From contig NZ_JODC01000008.1 of NCBI RefSeq assembly GCF_000720765.1, positions 1 to 64,000 on the forward strand: DNA of 64,000 nt, read 5' to 3'. The notes beneath the pieces were generated by a model, which was given only the letters and a program-made list of their open reading frames with translations, ran no database searches and was not told the origin of the DNA. The position numbers and the translations under genes were made by a program. The stretch comes from Streptomyces sp. NRRL S-646 (lineage in GTDB: Bacteria; Actinomycetota; Actinomycetes; Streptomycetales; Streptomycetaceae). This document shows positions 8,607 through 17,592 of this stretch, piece by piece. Position 1 is the first letter of the stretch; the number at the start of each line of letters is the position of its first letter.

Positions 8607-8793
8607 GGGCGGTGCCGAACTCGGTCCAGGCGCCGGCCTCGTGCTCGAACCGGGCGAGTGGGGCGGCGCAGTTGTGCGGTCGGCTTGCGGTGTTCATCGG
8701 GCTCCAGGCGGTCCATCCGGCAGGCGTGCACTCTCCGCGGGAGACAGTGCCTAGGACCGCAGCATTCCACACCTCTCCGGAGCGGGTCGGCGG
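8596..8793 (-). other. Short coding-like frame between PI-PLC and the membrane repeat protein
   Basis: Immediately after the TGA of the PI-PLC gene the same frame stays open for about 65 codons and ends at TGA 8596-8598, inside the first codons of the next gene (GTG at 8606). It reads ...GWTAWSPMNTASRPHNCAAP...FEHEAGAWTEFGTARVA, with marked G/C third positions. No standalone start is convincing: GTG 8772 abuts its purine run, and an internal ATG gives only about 35 residues. It could be a small coupled gene, a read-through extension, or the tail of a lost gene. I do not recognise the family. Confidence 0.35.
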
Positions 8794-10152
8794 TCACTGT
8801 CCTGGCGTGAGGACGTACGTGTTGAGGCTGCCCACCGTGGTGAGCGGGCGCGGGGAGCCGAGGTCGTAGCGGTCCACGGCGAGGTAGTTGGGCTTCTTGC
8901 GGGCGGCGGGTGTACAGAAGTTCTGTGCACGGTTGAGGAGTTTGCCGTTGTCGGTCTGCGCGGTGGAGCCGATGGTGTAGTCGCGGAAGTGGTTCATCAC
9001 GAACAGCGGGTGGAACGCGGACGAGTCCGTGGTGAGGGGGCGGGTGTCCCAGCGGCTGTAGCAGGACCAGTCCGAGGCGCCGATTCCGCCGCCCATGGAC
9101 CAGTAGTTCTCCACGGTCCACTCGCGCTGGTACATCACCCCGAAGGTGTCGCGGGTGCTCCAACCGCTCGCGGTGTCGCTCGCCCGGGTCCGGTCGCTGA
9201 AGATCAGCAGCTGCTTGCCGCGGGCGGCGAGGTCGGCTACGGTCGGCCAGCCCTTGGTCGCCACGCCCTCCTGGTCGGGCCGGTACAGCACGTCGTAGAG
9301 GCCGTTCACCGAGGCGAGGGAGGACTTCAGCACGTCGGAGGAGGCGTAGTCCTCGAGGAAGACGGTGGCGAACTGGCCGGGGTTGGCCTTGAGGAAGCCG
9401 ACGATGCGCTGCAGGTCGGCAGCGAGCGGGACGGGGCTGCCGACGCCGTCGCAGCTGTTGTGGCAGAGGACGGCCTGTCCGGAGACGGTGTAGTCGTCGA
9501 GCATGAACCCGCGTACGCCGTCGGCGAGTTGCTTGCTGATGCCGGAGTTCTGGTTGGGGAACCAGCTGACCGGCCACGAGGCGAAGTTGCCGTCGACACC
9601 GTTGGCGAAGGCGTTGTGCGCGGTCAGGAAGGTGACCTGGTCCAGGGTGCGGGTGTCGGCGGAGGGCATCGCCGTGGTGGCGTAGGCGACCGGGGTGAGG
9701 TACCAGCGGGCGAGGTCGCCCGCGGAGCCCAGTTGTACGGCCGCGGTGTCGGAGGCGGAGCCGGTGAGGTACTGCGAGGTGCCGGGGGCGGTGATGGTGT
9801 ACGTGCTCTCGGCGCCGGAGGTGATCATCCAGGTGGTGCCGTCCGCGCCGCAGGTGGCGGTGACCGCGGAGGTGCCGCTGCGGCCGATGCAGGTGCCGGA
9901 CTCGTCGGCGTTCTGCAGCTGGTAGCCGCCGCTGACCGCGACCGGGGTCCACTGCTGGTGGTCCTCGTTGCCCTTGGGATTGTGCGCGGCGACGGTGCCG
10001 CCGGCGTCGGCGGCGTTGCGGCCGGTGGTGTAGTTCTGCAGGTAGACCGAAGAGGTCGGGACCGCCGCCGAGGCCGTGCCGGGAAGCAGGGCGGGTGTGG
10101 ACAGGGCGAGGGCGGCGGAACAGCACAGGACGCGCAGGGGGCGCAGGCGCAC
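8794..10152 (-). CDS. Secreted PI-PLC-like phosphodiesterase with ricin-type N-terminal domain
   Basis: 452 residues with a Sec signal (about 1-29, LALSTPALLPGTASA). Residues about 30-150 contain beta-trefoil (ricin B-like) signatures such as HQQWTPVAVSGGYQLQN and ARWYLTPV. A phosphatidylinositol-specific phospholipase C X-type TIM barrel follows, with the first catalytic His in TFLTAHNAF (about 178) and a second in VLCHNSC. An acidic FLEDYAS stretch fits the family. It is probably exported and acts on inositol phospholipids or related glycans; the substrate is unproven. The start is GTG with a GGGAA run upstream. Confidence 0.85.
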   Translation of the reverse strand: MRLRPLRVLCCSAALALSTPALLPGTASAAVPTSSVYLQNYTTGRNAADAGGTVAAHNPKGNEDHQQWTPVAVSGGYQLQNADESGTCIGRSGTSAVTATCGADGTTWMITSGAESTYTITAPGTSQYLTGSASDTAAVQLGSAGDLARWYLTPVAYATTAMPSADTRTLDQVTFLTAHNAFANGVDGNFASWPVSWFPNQNSGISKQLADGVRGFMLDDYTVSGQAVLCHNSCDGVGSPVPLAADLQRIVGFLKANPGQFATVFLEDYASSDVLKSSLASVNGLYDVLYRPDQEGVATKGWPTVADLAARGKQLLIFSDRTRASDTASGWSTRDTFGVMYQREWTVENYWSMGGGIGASDWSCYSRWDTRPLTTDSSAFHPLFVMNHFRDYTIGSTAQTDNGKLLNRAQNFCTPAARKKPNYLAVDRYDLGSPRPLTTVGSLNTYVLTPGQ

Positions 10153-10409
10153 GGGGGGTTCCCTTCACTCCGGCACGGGCGTGCCGATGATGACCGAGAC
10201 ATGACATATCCGGTGACACGTGCGTTACACCAGAGGACATCCGTGAATTCCTGCTGTCACTCCGCCTTTTGACGACCTGTCAGGCTGCGTAAACCCACCA
10301 TCCGCGTTGTCGTGCGCCACCGCACTGCGTTGCCGAGACCCCGCCGATGTGTCCTACAGTGACTCTCACCTGACCTGGCACTTTAGGGACCTGCGAGGAC
10401 ACACGAACC

Positions 10410-12314
10410 ATGTCGACCGAAACGTTTGAGTTCCAAGTAGAGGCCCGTCAGCTGCTCCAGCTGATGATCCACTCGGTCTACTCGAACAAGGACGTCTTCC
10501 TGCGGGAACTCGTCTCCAACGCCTCCGACGCGCTCGACAAGCTGCGCCTGGCCGCGCTGCGGGACGACAGCCTCGACGTCGACACCTCGGACCTGCACAT
10601 CGAGATCGAACTCGATCCGGACGCCCGCACGCTCACCGTGCGGGACAACGGCATCGGGATGTCGTACGACGAGGTCGGCAACCTCATCGGCACCATCGCC
10701 AACTCCGGCACGGCCGCCTTCCTCAAGGAGCTGAAGGAGGCCCAGGACGCCGCCGGGGCCGAGGGGCTCATCGGACAGTTCGGCGTCGGCTTCTACTCCG
10801 GTTTCATGGCGGCCGACGAGATGACCCTGGTGACCCGGCGCGCCGGGGAGGCCGGCGGCACCCGCTGGTCCTCGCGCGGCGAGGGCACCTACACCCTGGA
10901 GAGCGTCGACGACGCACCGCAGGGAACCGCCGTCACGCTCCACCTCAAGCCGGCCGACGCCGAGAACCAGCTGCACGACTACACCTCCACCTGGAAGATC
11001 AAGGAGATCGTCAAGCGGTACTCCGACTTCATCACCTGGCCGATCCGGCTGGTCCCGCAGCCGGGCGGCGACGGCGAGGACACGCCCGAACCGGAGACGC
11101 TGAACTCGATGAAGGCCCTGTGGGCCCGCTCGCGCGACGAGGTCTCCGACGACGAGTACCACGAGCTGTACAAGCACGTCAGCCACGACTGGCGCGACCC
11201 CCTGGAAACCATCCGCCTCCAGGCCGAGGGCACCTTCGAGTACCAGGCCCTGCTCTTCCTGCCCGCACACGCCCCGCACGACCTGTTCACCCGGGACTTC
11301 CGGCGCGGCCTCCAGCTCTACGTCAAGCGTGTGCTGATCATGGACGACTGCGAGGCGCTGCTGCCGCCGTACCTCCGCTTCGTCAAGGGCGTCGTCGACG
11401 CGCAGGACCTCTCGCTCAACGTCTCCCGCGAGATCCTCCAGCAGGACCGGCACATCCGGATGATCCAGCGCCGGCTGACCAAGAAGGTCCTGTCCTCGGT
11501 CAAGGAGATGAAGGCCAACGACCCCGACAAGTACACCGCGTTCTGGCGGGAGTTCGGCGCCGTACTGAAGGAAGGCCTGTTCGGCGACCCCGACAACCGC
11601 GACGCCCTGCTCGCCGTCGCGTCCTTCGCCAGCACGCACTCCGAGGACGAGGCGACCACCCTCCAGCAGTACGTGGAGCGGATGAAGGACGGCCAGAACG
11701 ACATCTACTACATGACCGGCGAGTCCCGGCAGAGCCTTGAGAACTCACCGCACATGGAGGCGTTCCGGGCGCGCGGCGTCGAGGTCCTGCTGCTCACCGA
11801 CCCGGTCGACGAGGTGTGGGTCGACGCCGTGGGCGAGTTCGAGGGCAAGGCGCTGCGGTCCGTCGCCAAGGGCGAGATCGACCTCGACGTCCAGGGCGAC
11901 GAACAGGCCGAGGCCGAGCGGGAGAAGCAGACGGAGGCCTACGCCGGTCTGCTGGGCTGGCTGAAGGAGCAGTTGGCGGACGACGTGAAGGACGTCCGGC
12001 TGTCGACGCGTCTGACCGTCTCCCCGGCCTGTGTCGTCTCCGACGCCCACGACCTGACTCCGGCGCTGGAGAACATGTACCGGGCCATGGGCCAGGAGGT
12101 CCCGCCCACCAAGCGGATCCTCGAGCTCAACCCGGCGCATCCGCTCGTGCAGGGCCTGAACCAGGCGTACCAGGAGCGCGAGGACCGCACCGAACTTGTG
12201 GAGACGGCGGAGCTGTTGCACGGTCTTGCCGTCCTCGCGGAGGGCGGCCAGCCCAAGGAGCCCGCGCGTTTCGTGAAGCTGGTGGCGGAGCGGCTGGAGC
12301 ACGGCCTGCGCTGA
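10410..12314 (+). CDS. htpG: HtpG, bacterial Hsp90 chaperone
   Basis: 634 residues, the full family length. The N-terminal GHKL ATPase shows [13 protein letters not shown] (about 33-45), DNGIGMS (about 83-90) and [16 protein letters not shown] (about 124). The middle domain has the catalytic-loop region [19 protein letters not shown] with its conserved Arg, and the C-terminal dimerisation domain ends [13 protein letters not shown]. It is an ATP-driven cytoplasmic chaperone. The ATG is close to the only plausible upstream promoter region. I looked for HAIR and CIRCE motifs in the 257-bp upstream gap and saw neither. A strong hairpin follows the stop. Confidence 0.97.
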
Positions 12315-12330
12315 CGGGGGCCTCGCGCAG

Positions 12331-12365
12331 AGGCACTCGGCACGGCCCGTCCGTGCCGAGTGCCT
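12331..12365. terminator. Bidirectional terminator between htpG and the cellulase
   Basis: AGGCACTCGGCACGG and its exact complement CCGTGCCGAGTGCCT form a 15-bp stem with a 5-base loop (CCCGT). It sits between two convergent genes, 17 bp after htpG and 27 bp before the cellulase stop. There is no T-run, as is usual in Streptomyces. Confidence 0.85.
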
Positions 12366-12392
12366 GCCCTCAAGCAGGTACGGTTCCCGGGC

Positions 12393-14093
12393 TCAGCCGC
12401 TCGTGCCGGTCACCGTGTTGCCCGTCTTGGTGACGTGGTAGATCACCTTGGCGCCGCTCCAGAAGTGGAAGGTGAGCGTGACGCGGGAATCGTCCTTGAG
12501 GGAGTTGACGAAGTCGGAGGTCAGCTTGATGGAGTCGCCGGTGTACGCCGTGAAGGCGGCGTCCCACTGCTGGTAGGGCGTCCAGCTCGCCGGGCCTGCG
12601 TTGCCTCCGCCCTCGTAGGTGGCCTCCATCGTGGCCAGTTGGTCGCCCCGGAACTGCGTGGGGATGGTCAGGCCGCCGGTGTCCCCGGAGGCGGCGGACA
12701 GAAGCGGGGTGTCGTACGTGATCACGTCGATCCGCCACGGGACGCCTCGCGAAAACCTGGCCTGCAGTGTTGCGTTGGTCCCGTACGCGCGGTCGCCGGC
12801 GAGTTCGGTGAGCGCGGCGGGTGTCAGCGTGAGCTGGTTGCCGGAGACGGTGTAGTCCCTGCCCCTCAACAGGTTGCGGGAGCCGTACCGCAGGCCCTGG
12901 AAGTCCGTGCCGTTCGCGTTGAGGGTGAGGCTCTGGGCGGTGATGTCACCCGACTTCGCCAGGAAGACCAGGTCGTTGGAGGCGGTGTCCGAGCGAGTGC
13001 TCCAGCTCGACCTGATCTGGGCGAACAGCTCCGGGTCCCGCCATTGCAGCGTGGTCCGGTTCAGGAACTGCCCCGCGTCCCACAGCATTGTGGTGAGCTT
13101 CCGCTCGCGGGCGTAGTTGCCGAGGAACTCGAAGTACTTGCGCTGCTCGCCGCGTTCGATGATGCCGGGGCGGTTGTGGTCGTAGGCGAGCAGGGCGTAC
13201 TCGCCGATGATGACCGGGATGCCGTGGGCGACGAAGGTGTCGTGGACGCGGTCGAAGGTGTCCGTGAGGTCCTTCTGGGCGGTGGCGTCGAACCGGGTGT
13301 AGCCGGCGATGTTCACGCTGAACGGCCACCAGCCGTAGAAGTGGACGGTCGTGGCCACCATGGGGTCGTGCAGGGCGGTGAGGCTGGTGGCCAGCGCGTC
13401 GAGCCGCCCCTGGTCGGCGTTGGTGTACAGGGTGGGCAGGACGAGCAGCCGGTCGGTGTTGCGGCCGCCGGAGGCGCGCACGATGCGGTGGAAGTCGGTG
13501 TTGAGCTCGGCCAGCAGCCGGTAGTTCTCGTCGTCGCCCGAAGTGCCGCTGAACGTCGGCTCGTTGATGCTCTCGAACGCCAACCGGGAGGGCTCGTCGC
13601 GGAACGCCGCCGCGATCTGGGTCCAGGTGGCGCTGTAGCGGGCGAGAACGGCGTCGTGGTCCGTGGAGAGGTTGTCGACCCACATCCACGAGTCGTGGTG
13701 CATGTTGAGCAGCACGGAGAGGTTTTCGTCCAGCGCCCAGTCGACGACCTGCCGCACCTTCGCCAGCCAGGCCGGGGCGATCGTGTAGTCAGGGGCGGCG
13801 CCCTGGTGGGAACCCCAGGTGACGGGCAGCCGTATGCTCCTGAAGCCCTGCGACCTGATCCTCTTGAACAGCGCCCTGGTCACGGGCGGGTTGCCCCAGG
13901 ACGTCTCGTCGGGGATGGCGTCGTAGGTGTTGCCCAGGTTCCAGCCGGGCTGCATGGCCGCGACCGCACTGCGGGCGGTGGCGGAGCCGGCCGGGGGCGG
14001 GGCGGCGGCTCCTGCGGTTGCGGGCATCAGCGGCAGGAGGGCGATCGCCAGCAGGAGCACCGCGGCGAGTCTCGGCACCAGTCTCCGCGTCAT
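12393..14093 (-). CDS. Secreted GH5 cellulase with C-terminal cellulose-associated modules
   Basis: 566 residues. A signal peptide (about 1-30, LLLAIALLPLMPATAGAAA) precedes a GH5 catalytic barrel: MQPGWNLGNTYDAIPDETSWG, ESINEPTFSG (acid/base Glu) and VIIGEYALLAYD (nucleophile Glu). After about residue 360 an X2-like Ig module follows (DLVFLAKSGDITAQSLTLNA ... YTVSGNQLTLTPAAL), then a C-terminal beta-rich module (WTPYQQWDAAFTAYTGDSIK...VTLTFHFWSG) probably for polysaccharide binding. ATG 14093 has GGAAGG 8 bases upstream. It is divergent from the LacI gene; GAAACTTTC in the shared promoter suggests control by it. Confidence 0.92.
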   Translation of the reverse strand: MTRRLVPRLAAVLLLAIALLPLMPATAGAAAPPPAGSATARSAVAAMQPGWNLGNTYDAIPDETSWGNPPVTRALFKRIRSQGFRSIRLPVTWGSHQGAAPDYTIAPAWLAKVRQVVDWALDENLSVLLNMHHDSWMWVDNLSTDHDAVLARYSATWTQIAAAFRDEPSRLAFESINEPTFSGTSGDDENYRLLAELNTDFHRIVRASGGRNTDRLLVLPTLYTNADQGRLDALATSLTALHDPMVATTVHFYGWWPFSVNIAGYTRFDATAQKDLTDTFDRVHDTFVAHGIPVIIGEYALLAYDHNRPGIIERGEQRKYFEFLGNYARERKLTTMLWDAGQFLNRTTLQWRDPELFAQIRSSWSTRSDTASNDLVFLAKSGDITAQSLTLNANGTDFQGLRYGSRNLLRGRDYTVSGNQLTLTPAALTELAGDRAYGTNATLQARFSRGVPWRIDVITYDTPLLSAASGDTGGLTIPTQFRGDQLATMEATYEGGGNAGPASWTPYQQWDAAFTAYTGDSIKLTSDFVNSLKDDSRVTLTFHFWSGAKVIYHVTKTGNTVTGTSG

Positions 14094-14152
14094 CACGGCA
14101 CCTTCCGATGAGGGGGCGTAGACCGCGCAGGAAAATGTGAACTTGGTTCGAT

Positions 14153-14163
14153 GGAAACTTTCT
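14153..14163. promoter_or_regulatory. LacI-type operator candidate, copy 1
   Basis: GGAAACTTTCT, with palindromic core GAAAcTTTC (14154-14162), in the gap between the GH5 cellulase and the LacI gene. The same core recurs at 15407-15417. Matches of the type CGAAAcTTTCG are recalled from Streptomyces xylanase promoters. Confidence 0.55.
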
Positions 14164-14181
14164 CCGTGGGCGGCGGAGAAA
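14159..14181. promoter_or_regulatory. Inverted repeat overlapping the operator
   Basis: TTTCTCCG, 7-base spacer, CGGAGAAA: perfect 8-bp arms, starting inside operator copy 1. It could be a second protein site or a 5'-leader hairpin of the cellulase transcript. Confidence 0.4.
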
Positions 14182-14325
14182 TTGACATGAAAATGTGTCC
14201 GGGGCCACAGGTTCGTCGGTACGAGATGCGAGAATGACGCGGCAACACCTGTACGAGGCTGTTCAACCGGCTTTCGCGCCGGGCCCGCGTCCGGCGCGAA
14301 CGGTTCGACGATCGGGAAGGCCACC

Positions 14326-15372
14326 TTGGCGGACAACGCAGCAGACGGACCGGCCACTCGGGAGCGCGAGGAGCGTGACGCGCCCAAGTCGGTCACGATC
14401 GCGTACATCGCCGAGTCGGCGGGTGTGTCCGTGCCGACCGTGTCCAAGGTGCTCAACGGAAAGTCGGGGGTCTCCGCGGACACGCGTGCCCGGGTCGAGG
14501 AGCTGATCAACCGGTACGGCTACCGCAAGCCCGCCGGAGCGGGCCGAAGCAATGTCGTCGAGCTGGTGTTCCGTGAGCTCAAGGACATGTGGGCGGTCGA
14601 GATCATCCGGGGTGTGGAGCGGGTGGCGCGCCGGCACCGCGTCGGCGTCATGGTCTCCGAGTTCGGCCTGCACGACAGTTCGGCGCCGACCTGGGACGAC
14701 ACGGTCGCCCGGCGCCCCAACTGCGTGCTGTCGGTGGCGCAGCTCTCCGAGGCCGAACGTGAGCAACTGACGGCGAAGGGCATCCCGTTCGTCGTCTTCG
14801 ACCCGATCATGGAGCTGCCGGACGACGTCCCGTACGTGGGCGCCACGAACTGGTCCGGCGGCCGCGCAGCGACCCGCCACCTCACCGAACTCGGCCACCG
14901 GCGCATCGCGATGATCAGCGGGCCCGAGGACCAGCTGTGCTGCTCCGCCCGGCTGGACGGATACCGCTCGGCGATGCAGGCCGCGGGCCTCGCGGTCGAT
15001 CCGGAGATCGTCGTGCATGCCGGCCTCACCCGCGACGACGGCTACGAAGCGGCCCGCACCCTGCTGGCCCTGCCCGAACGCCCGACGGCGATCTTCGCCG
15101 CCAACGACCTGCAGGCCCTCGGCGTCTACCAGGCGGCGCGCGAGGCCGGTCTGCGCATCCCGGACGACCTGAGCGTGGTCGGTTTCGACGACCTCCCGGT
15201 CGTGGCCTGGGTGGACCCCCCGCTGACCACCGTCCACCAGCCCCTGACCGAGATGGCGGTGGCGGCGACCGAGCTGGCGCTCACCCTCGGCCGCGGCGAG
15301 CAGGCACCCCAGGCCGGCTTGGAGATCGCGACGACCCTGACGGTCCGGGGGAGCACCGCTCCGTTGAAGTAG
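14326..15372 (+). CDS. LacI-family transcriptional regulator
   Basis: 348 residues. The LacI HTH is explicit at about residues 22-45 (SVTIAYIAESAGVSVPTVSKVL, hinge NGKSGVSADTRARVEEL), followed by a periplasmic-binding-like sugar sensor (GVMVSEFGLHDSS..., GRAATRHLTELGHRRIAMIS, FAANDLQALGVYQAAREAGL, DLSVVGFDDLPV). The start is a TTG preceded by GGGAAGGCCACC. It sits between the GH5 cellulase and the GH43/ABC/GH78 genes, and related 9-11 bp operators occur on both sides, so it is the probable local repressor responding to a plant-derived sugar. The inducer is unknown. Confidence 0.93.
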   Translation: MADNAADGPATREREERDAPKSVTIAYIAESAGVSVPTVSKVLNGKSGVSADTRARVEELINRYGYRKPAGAGRSNVVELVFRELKDMWAVEIIRGVERVARRHRVGVMVSEFGLHDSSAPTWDDTVARRPNCVLSVAQLSEAEREQLTAKGIPFVVFDPIMELPDDVPYVGATNWSGGRAATRHLTELGHRRIAMISGPEDQLCCSARLDGYRSAMQAAGLAVDPEIVVHAGLTRDDGYEAARTLLALPERPTAIFAANDLQALGVYQAAREAGLRIPDDLSVVGFDDLPVVAWVDPPLTTVHQPLTEMAVAATELALTLGRGEQAPQAGLEIATTLTVRGSTAPLK

Positions 15373-15406
15373 GCCCCCTCCGAGGAGCAGGACCCGTCCC
15401 AAGGGT

Positions 15407-15417
15407 CGAAACTTTCG
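15407..15417. promoter_or_regulatory. LacI-type operator candidate, copy 2
   Basis: Palindrome CGAAACTTTCG, 35 bp after the LacI stop and 97 bp before the truncated secreted gene. It is a perfect 5-bp-arm version of copy 1 and a likely control point for the downstream carbohydrate genes. Confidence 0.65.
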
Positions 15418-15513
15418 CATATCTGTTACGACACTTGCCAAGTGGTTCGGCCTCGTAGACCGTGGTGCGCGTCCCCCGTCCACCCGCCCGCTCGTCACAG
15501 CGCTGGAGGGCAC

Positions 15514-15771
15514 ATGCGCAGGCCGGTCCAAAAGCACCGCACCCGCCTGATCGGGCTTGTCGCAGCCATCTCGCCGGCCGCGGCGGGCTCCGTCTCCGCC
15601 GCCACCCCGCCGGCGGACGCCGCTTCGGCTGCGATCACCGCCTCCGTGTCGGTGGACGCCGGCCGCACCCTGGCGAGCATCCCGGCAACCGGTGTCGGCA
15701 TGAACGTCGCCGTCTACGACGGCGACGTGAACCACCCGTCCGTTCCCGGGCTGCTGACCCGCAGCCAGTGA
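15514..15771 (+). pseudogene. N-terminal stump of a secreted glycosidase (arabinofuranosidase-like)
   Basis: Good start (ATG, GGAGGG 5 bases upstream) and a clear signal peptide, then ITASVSVDAGRTLASIPATG, VGMNVAVYDGDVNHPSVPGL. That segment is the usual N-terminus of long secreted actinobacterial arabinofuranosidase-like enzymes, which continue with a RYPGGSY-type block and several hundred more residues. Here it ends four residues later (TRSQ, stop). The ribosome site of the GH43 gene follows within 32 bp. The catalytic domain is gone, so this is a deletion remnant. The family name rests on recalled similarity. Confidence 0.6.
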
Positions 15772-15802
15772 TCCAGTGAACCAGTGAAGGGACTCGATCA
15801 GG

Positions 15803-17317
15803 GTGTCGAGCAGGCCCAAGACGGCCACCACCACCGTCAACAACCCAGTCATCCCCGGCTTTCACCCCGATCCGAGCATCTGCCGGGCGGGCGAGGACTA
15901 CTACCTCGCCTGCTCCAGCTTCGAGTACTTCCCCGGCGTGCCCCTCTTCCACAGCCGGGACCTGGTGCACTGGACCCAGATCGGCAACGCGCTGGACCGG
16001 CCCGGCCAACTGCGCCTGCCGCTGGACTCGCGCTCCTCGGGCGGGATCTACGCGCCCACCCTGCGCCACCACGACGGCCGCTTCTGGCTGATCGTCACCA
16101 ACGTCAGCAGCGACGGCAACCTGCTGTTCACGGCCACCGACCCGGCAGGCCCCTGGTCCGATCCGGTGCGGCTGCCCGGGGTGCACGGCATCGACCCGGA
16201 TCTCGCCTGGGACGAGGACGGCACCTGCTGGTGCACCGTCGCCGGGGTGTCCCAGGTCCGCCTCGACCCCTACACCGGGGAGGCCTTCGGGCCTGCGCGG
16301 AAACTCTGGTCCGGCATGCCCGGCGCCAAAGCCCCCGAGGCACCGCATCTGTACCGGATCGGCGGCTACTGGTACCTGCTCATCGCCGAGGGCGGCACCG
16401 AACGCTGCCACGGCGTCTCGATCGCCCGAGCCCGCACGCCCGACGGCCCCTTCGAACCGTGCCCGGCCAACCCGATCCTCACCCACCGCGGCACCGACCA
16501 CCCCATCCAGAACACCGGCCACGCCGACCTGGTCCAGGCACCCGACGGCTCCTGGTGGATGGTGCTGCTCGGGGTGCGGTCGGGCGGCGGCACCCCGGGC
16601 TGGCACGTGCTGGGCCGCGAGACGTTCCTGGCACCGGTGACGTGGGTGGGCGACTGGCCGGTCGTCGGTGAACTTTCCCTCGAGGCGCCCGTGCCCCCGT
16701 GGCCGCTCCGGCCGGGCCCCGGCACGCCGGTGCGGGACGACTTCGACGTGACCGAACTGGCCCCGCACTGGGTCTCACTGCGCCATCGCCCCGCGGAGCA
16801 CTGCACCACCAAGGAACGGCCCGGCTGGCTGACCCTGCGCGCCCGCGGAGCCTCGCTCGACGACACCGACGTGACGTTCGTCGGCCGACGGCAGCAGCAT
16901 CTGTCCTGCCGGGTGCGGTCTCTGGTCGACGTGGGGGAGGGGCGCGGCGGCCTGGCCGTACGCCTCGACGAGCAGCACCACTACGACATCGAAGCCGTCG
17001 CCGGTGAAGTGCAAGTGCGCGCCCGTATCGGCCCGTTGAACACAGTCGTGGCGTCCCGGCCGGTACCGCCCGGCCCAGTGGTCCTCCGCGTCGAGGTGGC
17101 CGCCGTCGAGACCCTGAACGACGCGCGCACCGGCCCCGACACCGTCTCGATCGGCATCGAGGAACCGGACGGCACCTTCGCCGAACTCACCTCGCTCGAC
17201 GGCAAATACCTGTCCACGGAGGTCGCCGGCGGCTTCACCGGCCGCGTCTTCGGAATGTTCGCCTCAATCGGCTCCGTTCACTTCGACTGGTTCGACTACG
17301 AGCCGCTCGACGGCTGA
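15803..17317 (+). CDS. GH43-family glycosidase (beta-xylosidase/arabinofuranosidase type)
   Basis: 504 residues, no signal peptide, so likely intracellular. Five-bladed propeller signatures: PVIPGFHPDPSI (catalytic base Asp about 23), GVHGIDPDLAWD (pKa-modulating Asp about 131) and GAKAPEAPHLYRIGGYW (acid Glu about 178). The C-terminal 190 residues form a beta-sandwich (FDWFDYEPLDG at the end), as in GH43 subfamily 11/12 xylosidases. GTG start with an AAGGGA site. It hydrolyses xylo- or arabino-oligosaccharides after uptake (family knowledge). The partner ABC transporter downstream is damaged. Confidence 0.9.
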   Translation: MSSRPKTATTTVNNPVIPGFHPDPSICRAGEDYYLACSSFEYFPGVPLFHSRDLVHWTQIGNALDRPGQLRLPLDSRSSGGIYAPTLRHHDGRFWLIVTNVSSDGNLLFTATDPAGPWSDPVRLPGVHGIDPDLAWDEDGTCWCTVAGVSQVRLDPYTGEAFGPARKLWSGMPGAKAPEAPHLYRIGGYWYLLIAEGGTERCHGVSIARARTPDGPFEPCPANPILTHRGTDHPIQNTGHADLVQAPDGSWWMVLLGVRSGGGTPGWHVLGRETFLAPVTWVGDWPVVGELSLEAPVPPWPLRPGPGTPVRDDFDVTELAPHWVSLRHRPAEHCTTKERPGWLTLRARGASLDDTDVTFVGRRQQHLSCRVRSLVDVGEGRGGLAVRLDEQHHYDIEAVAGEVQVRARIGPLNTVVASRPVPPGPVVLRVEVAAVETLNDARTGPDTVSIGIEEPDGTFAELTSLDGKYLSTEVAGGFTGRVFGMFASIGSVHFDWFDYEPLDG

Positions 17318-17403
17318 AGGCGGGCCCCGCGCGTGTGGGGACACTGCATCGGTGACCGGTTCTGCACTGCCTCAACCGCTTCGGGTATTCCCTCCGAAGG
17401 GGG

Positions 17404-17444
17404 GAGCCTTTTCTCCTACGCAGACCGTGCCCAGGAGAAGGCTC
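17404..17444. terminator. Hairpin downstream of GH43
   Basis: GAGCCTTTTCTCCT (17404-17417) pairs with AGGAGAAGGCTC (17433-17444) with a two-base bulge and a 15-base loop. It lies about 85 bp after the GH43 stop; probably a terminator, or a structured leader of the MFS remnant. Confidence 0.5.
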
Positions 17445-17592
17445 TCCCTTCCTCGTGTACGGCACTCCTGGCACGCTCATGGCGAGGCCGGCCGCGCGCG
17501 CTCTGACCCCGGCTCGGCCTCTTCTGGCCGGTTCCTCAGCGCCGAGGCGTCGGACCCGCCCGCTCCCTTGCCAGGAGAGAGATTCCTTCCGC

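Noticed and set aside
10153..10409. HAIR or CIRCE heat-shock operator before htpG
   Set aside because: No CTTGAGT-N7-ACTCAAG or CIRCE-like repeat found by eye.
12360..14111. A 583-codon plus-strand frame
   Set aside because: Antisense shadow of the GH5 cellulase, without a recognisable domain.
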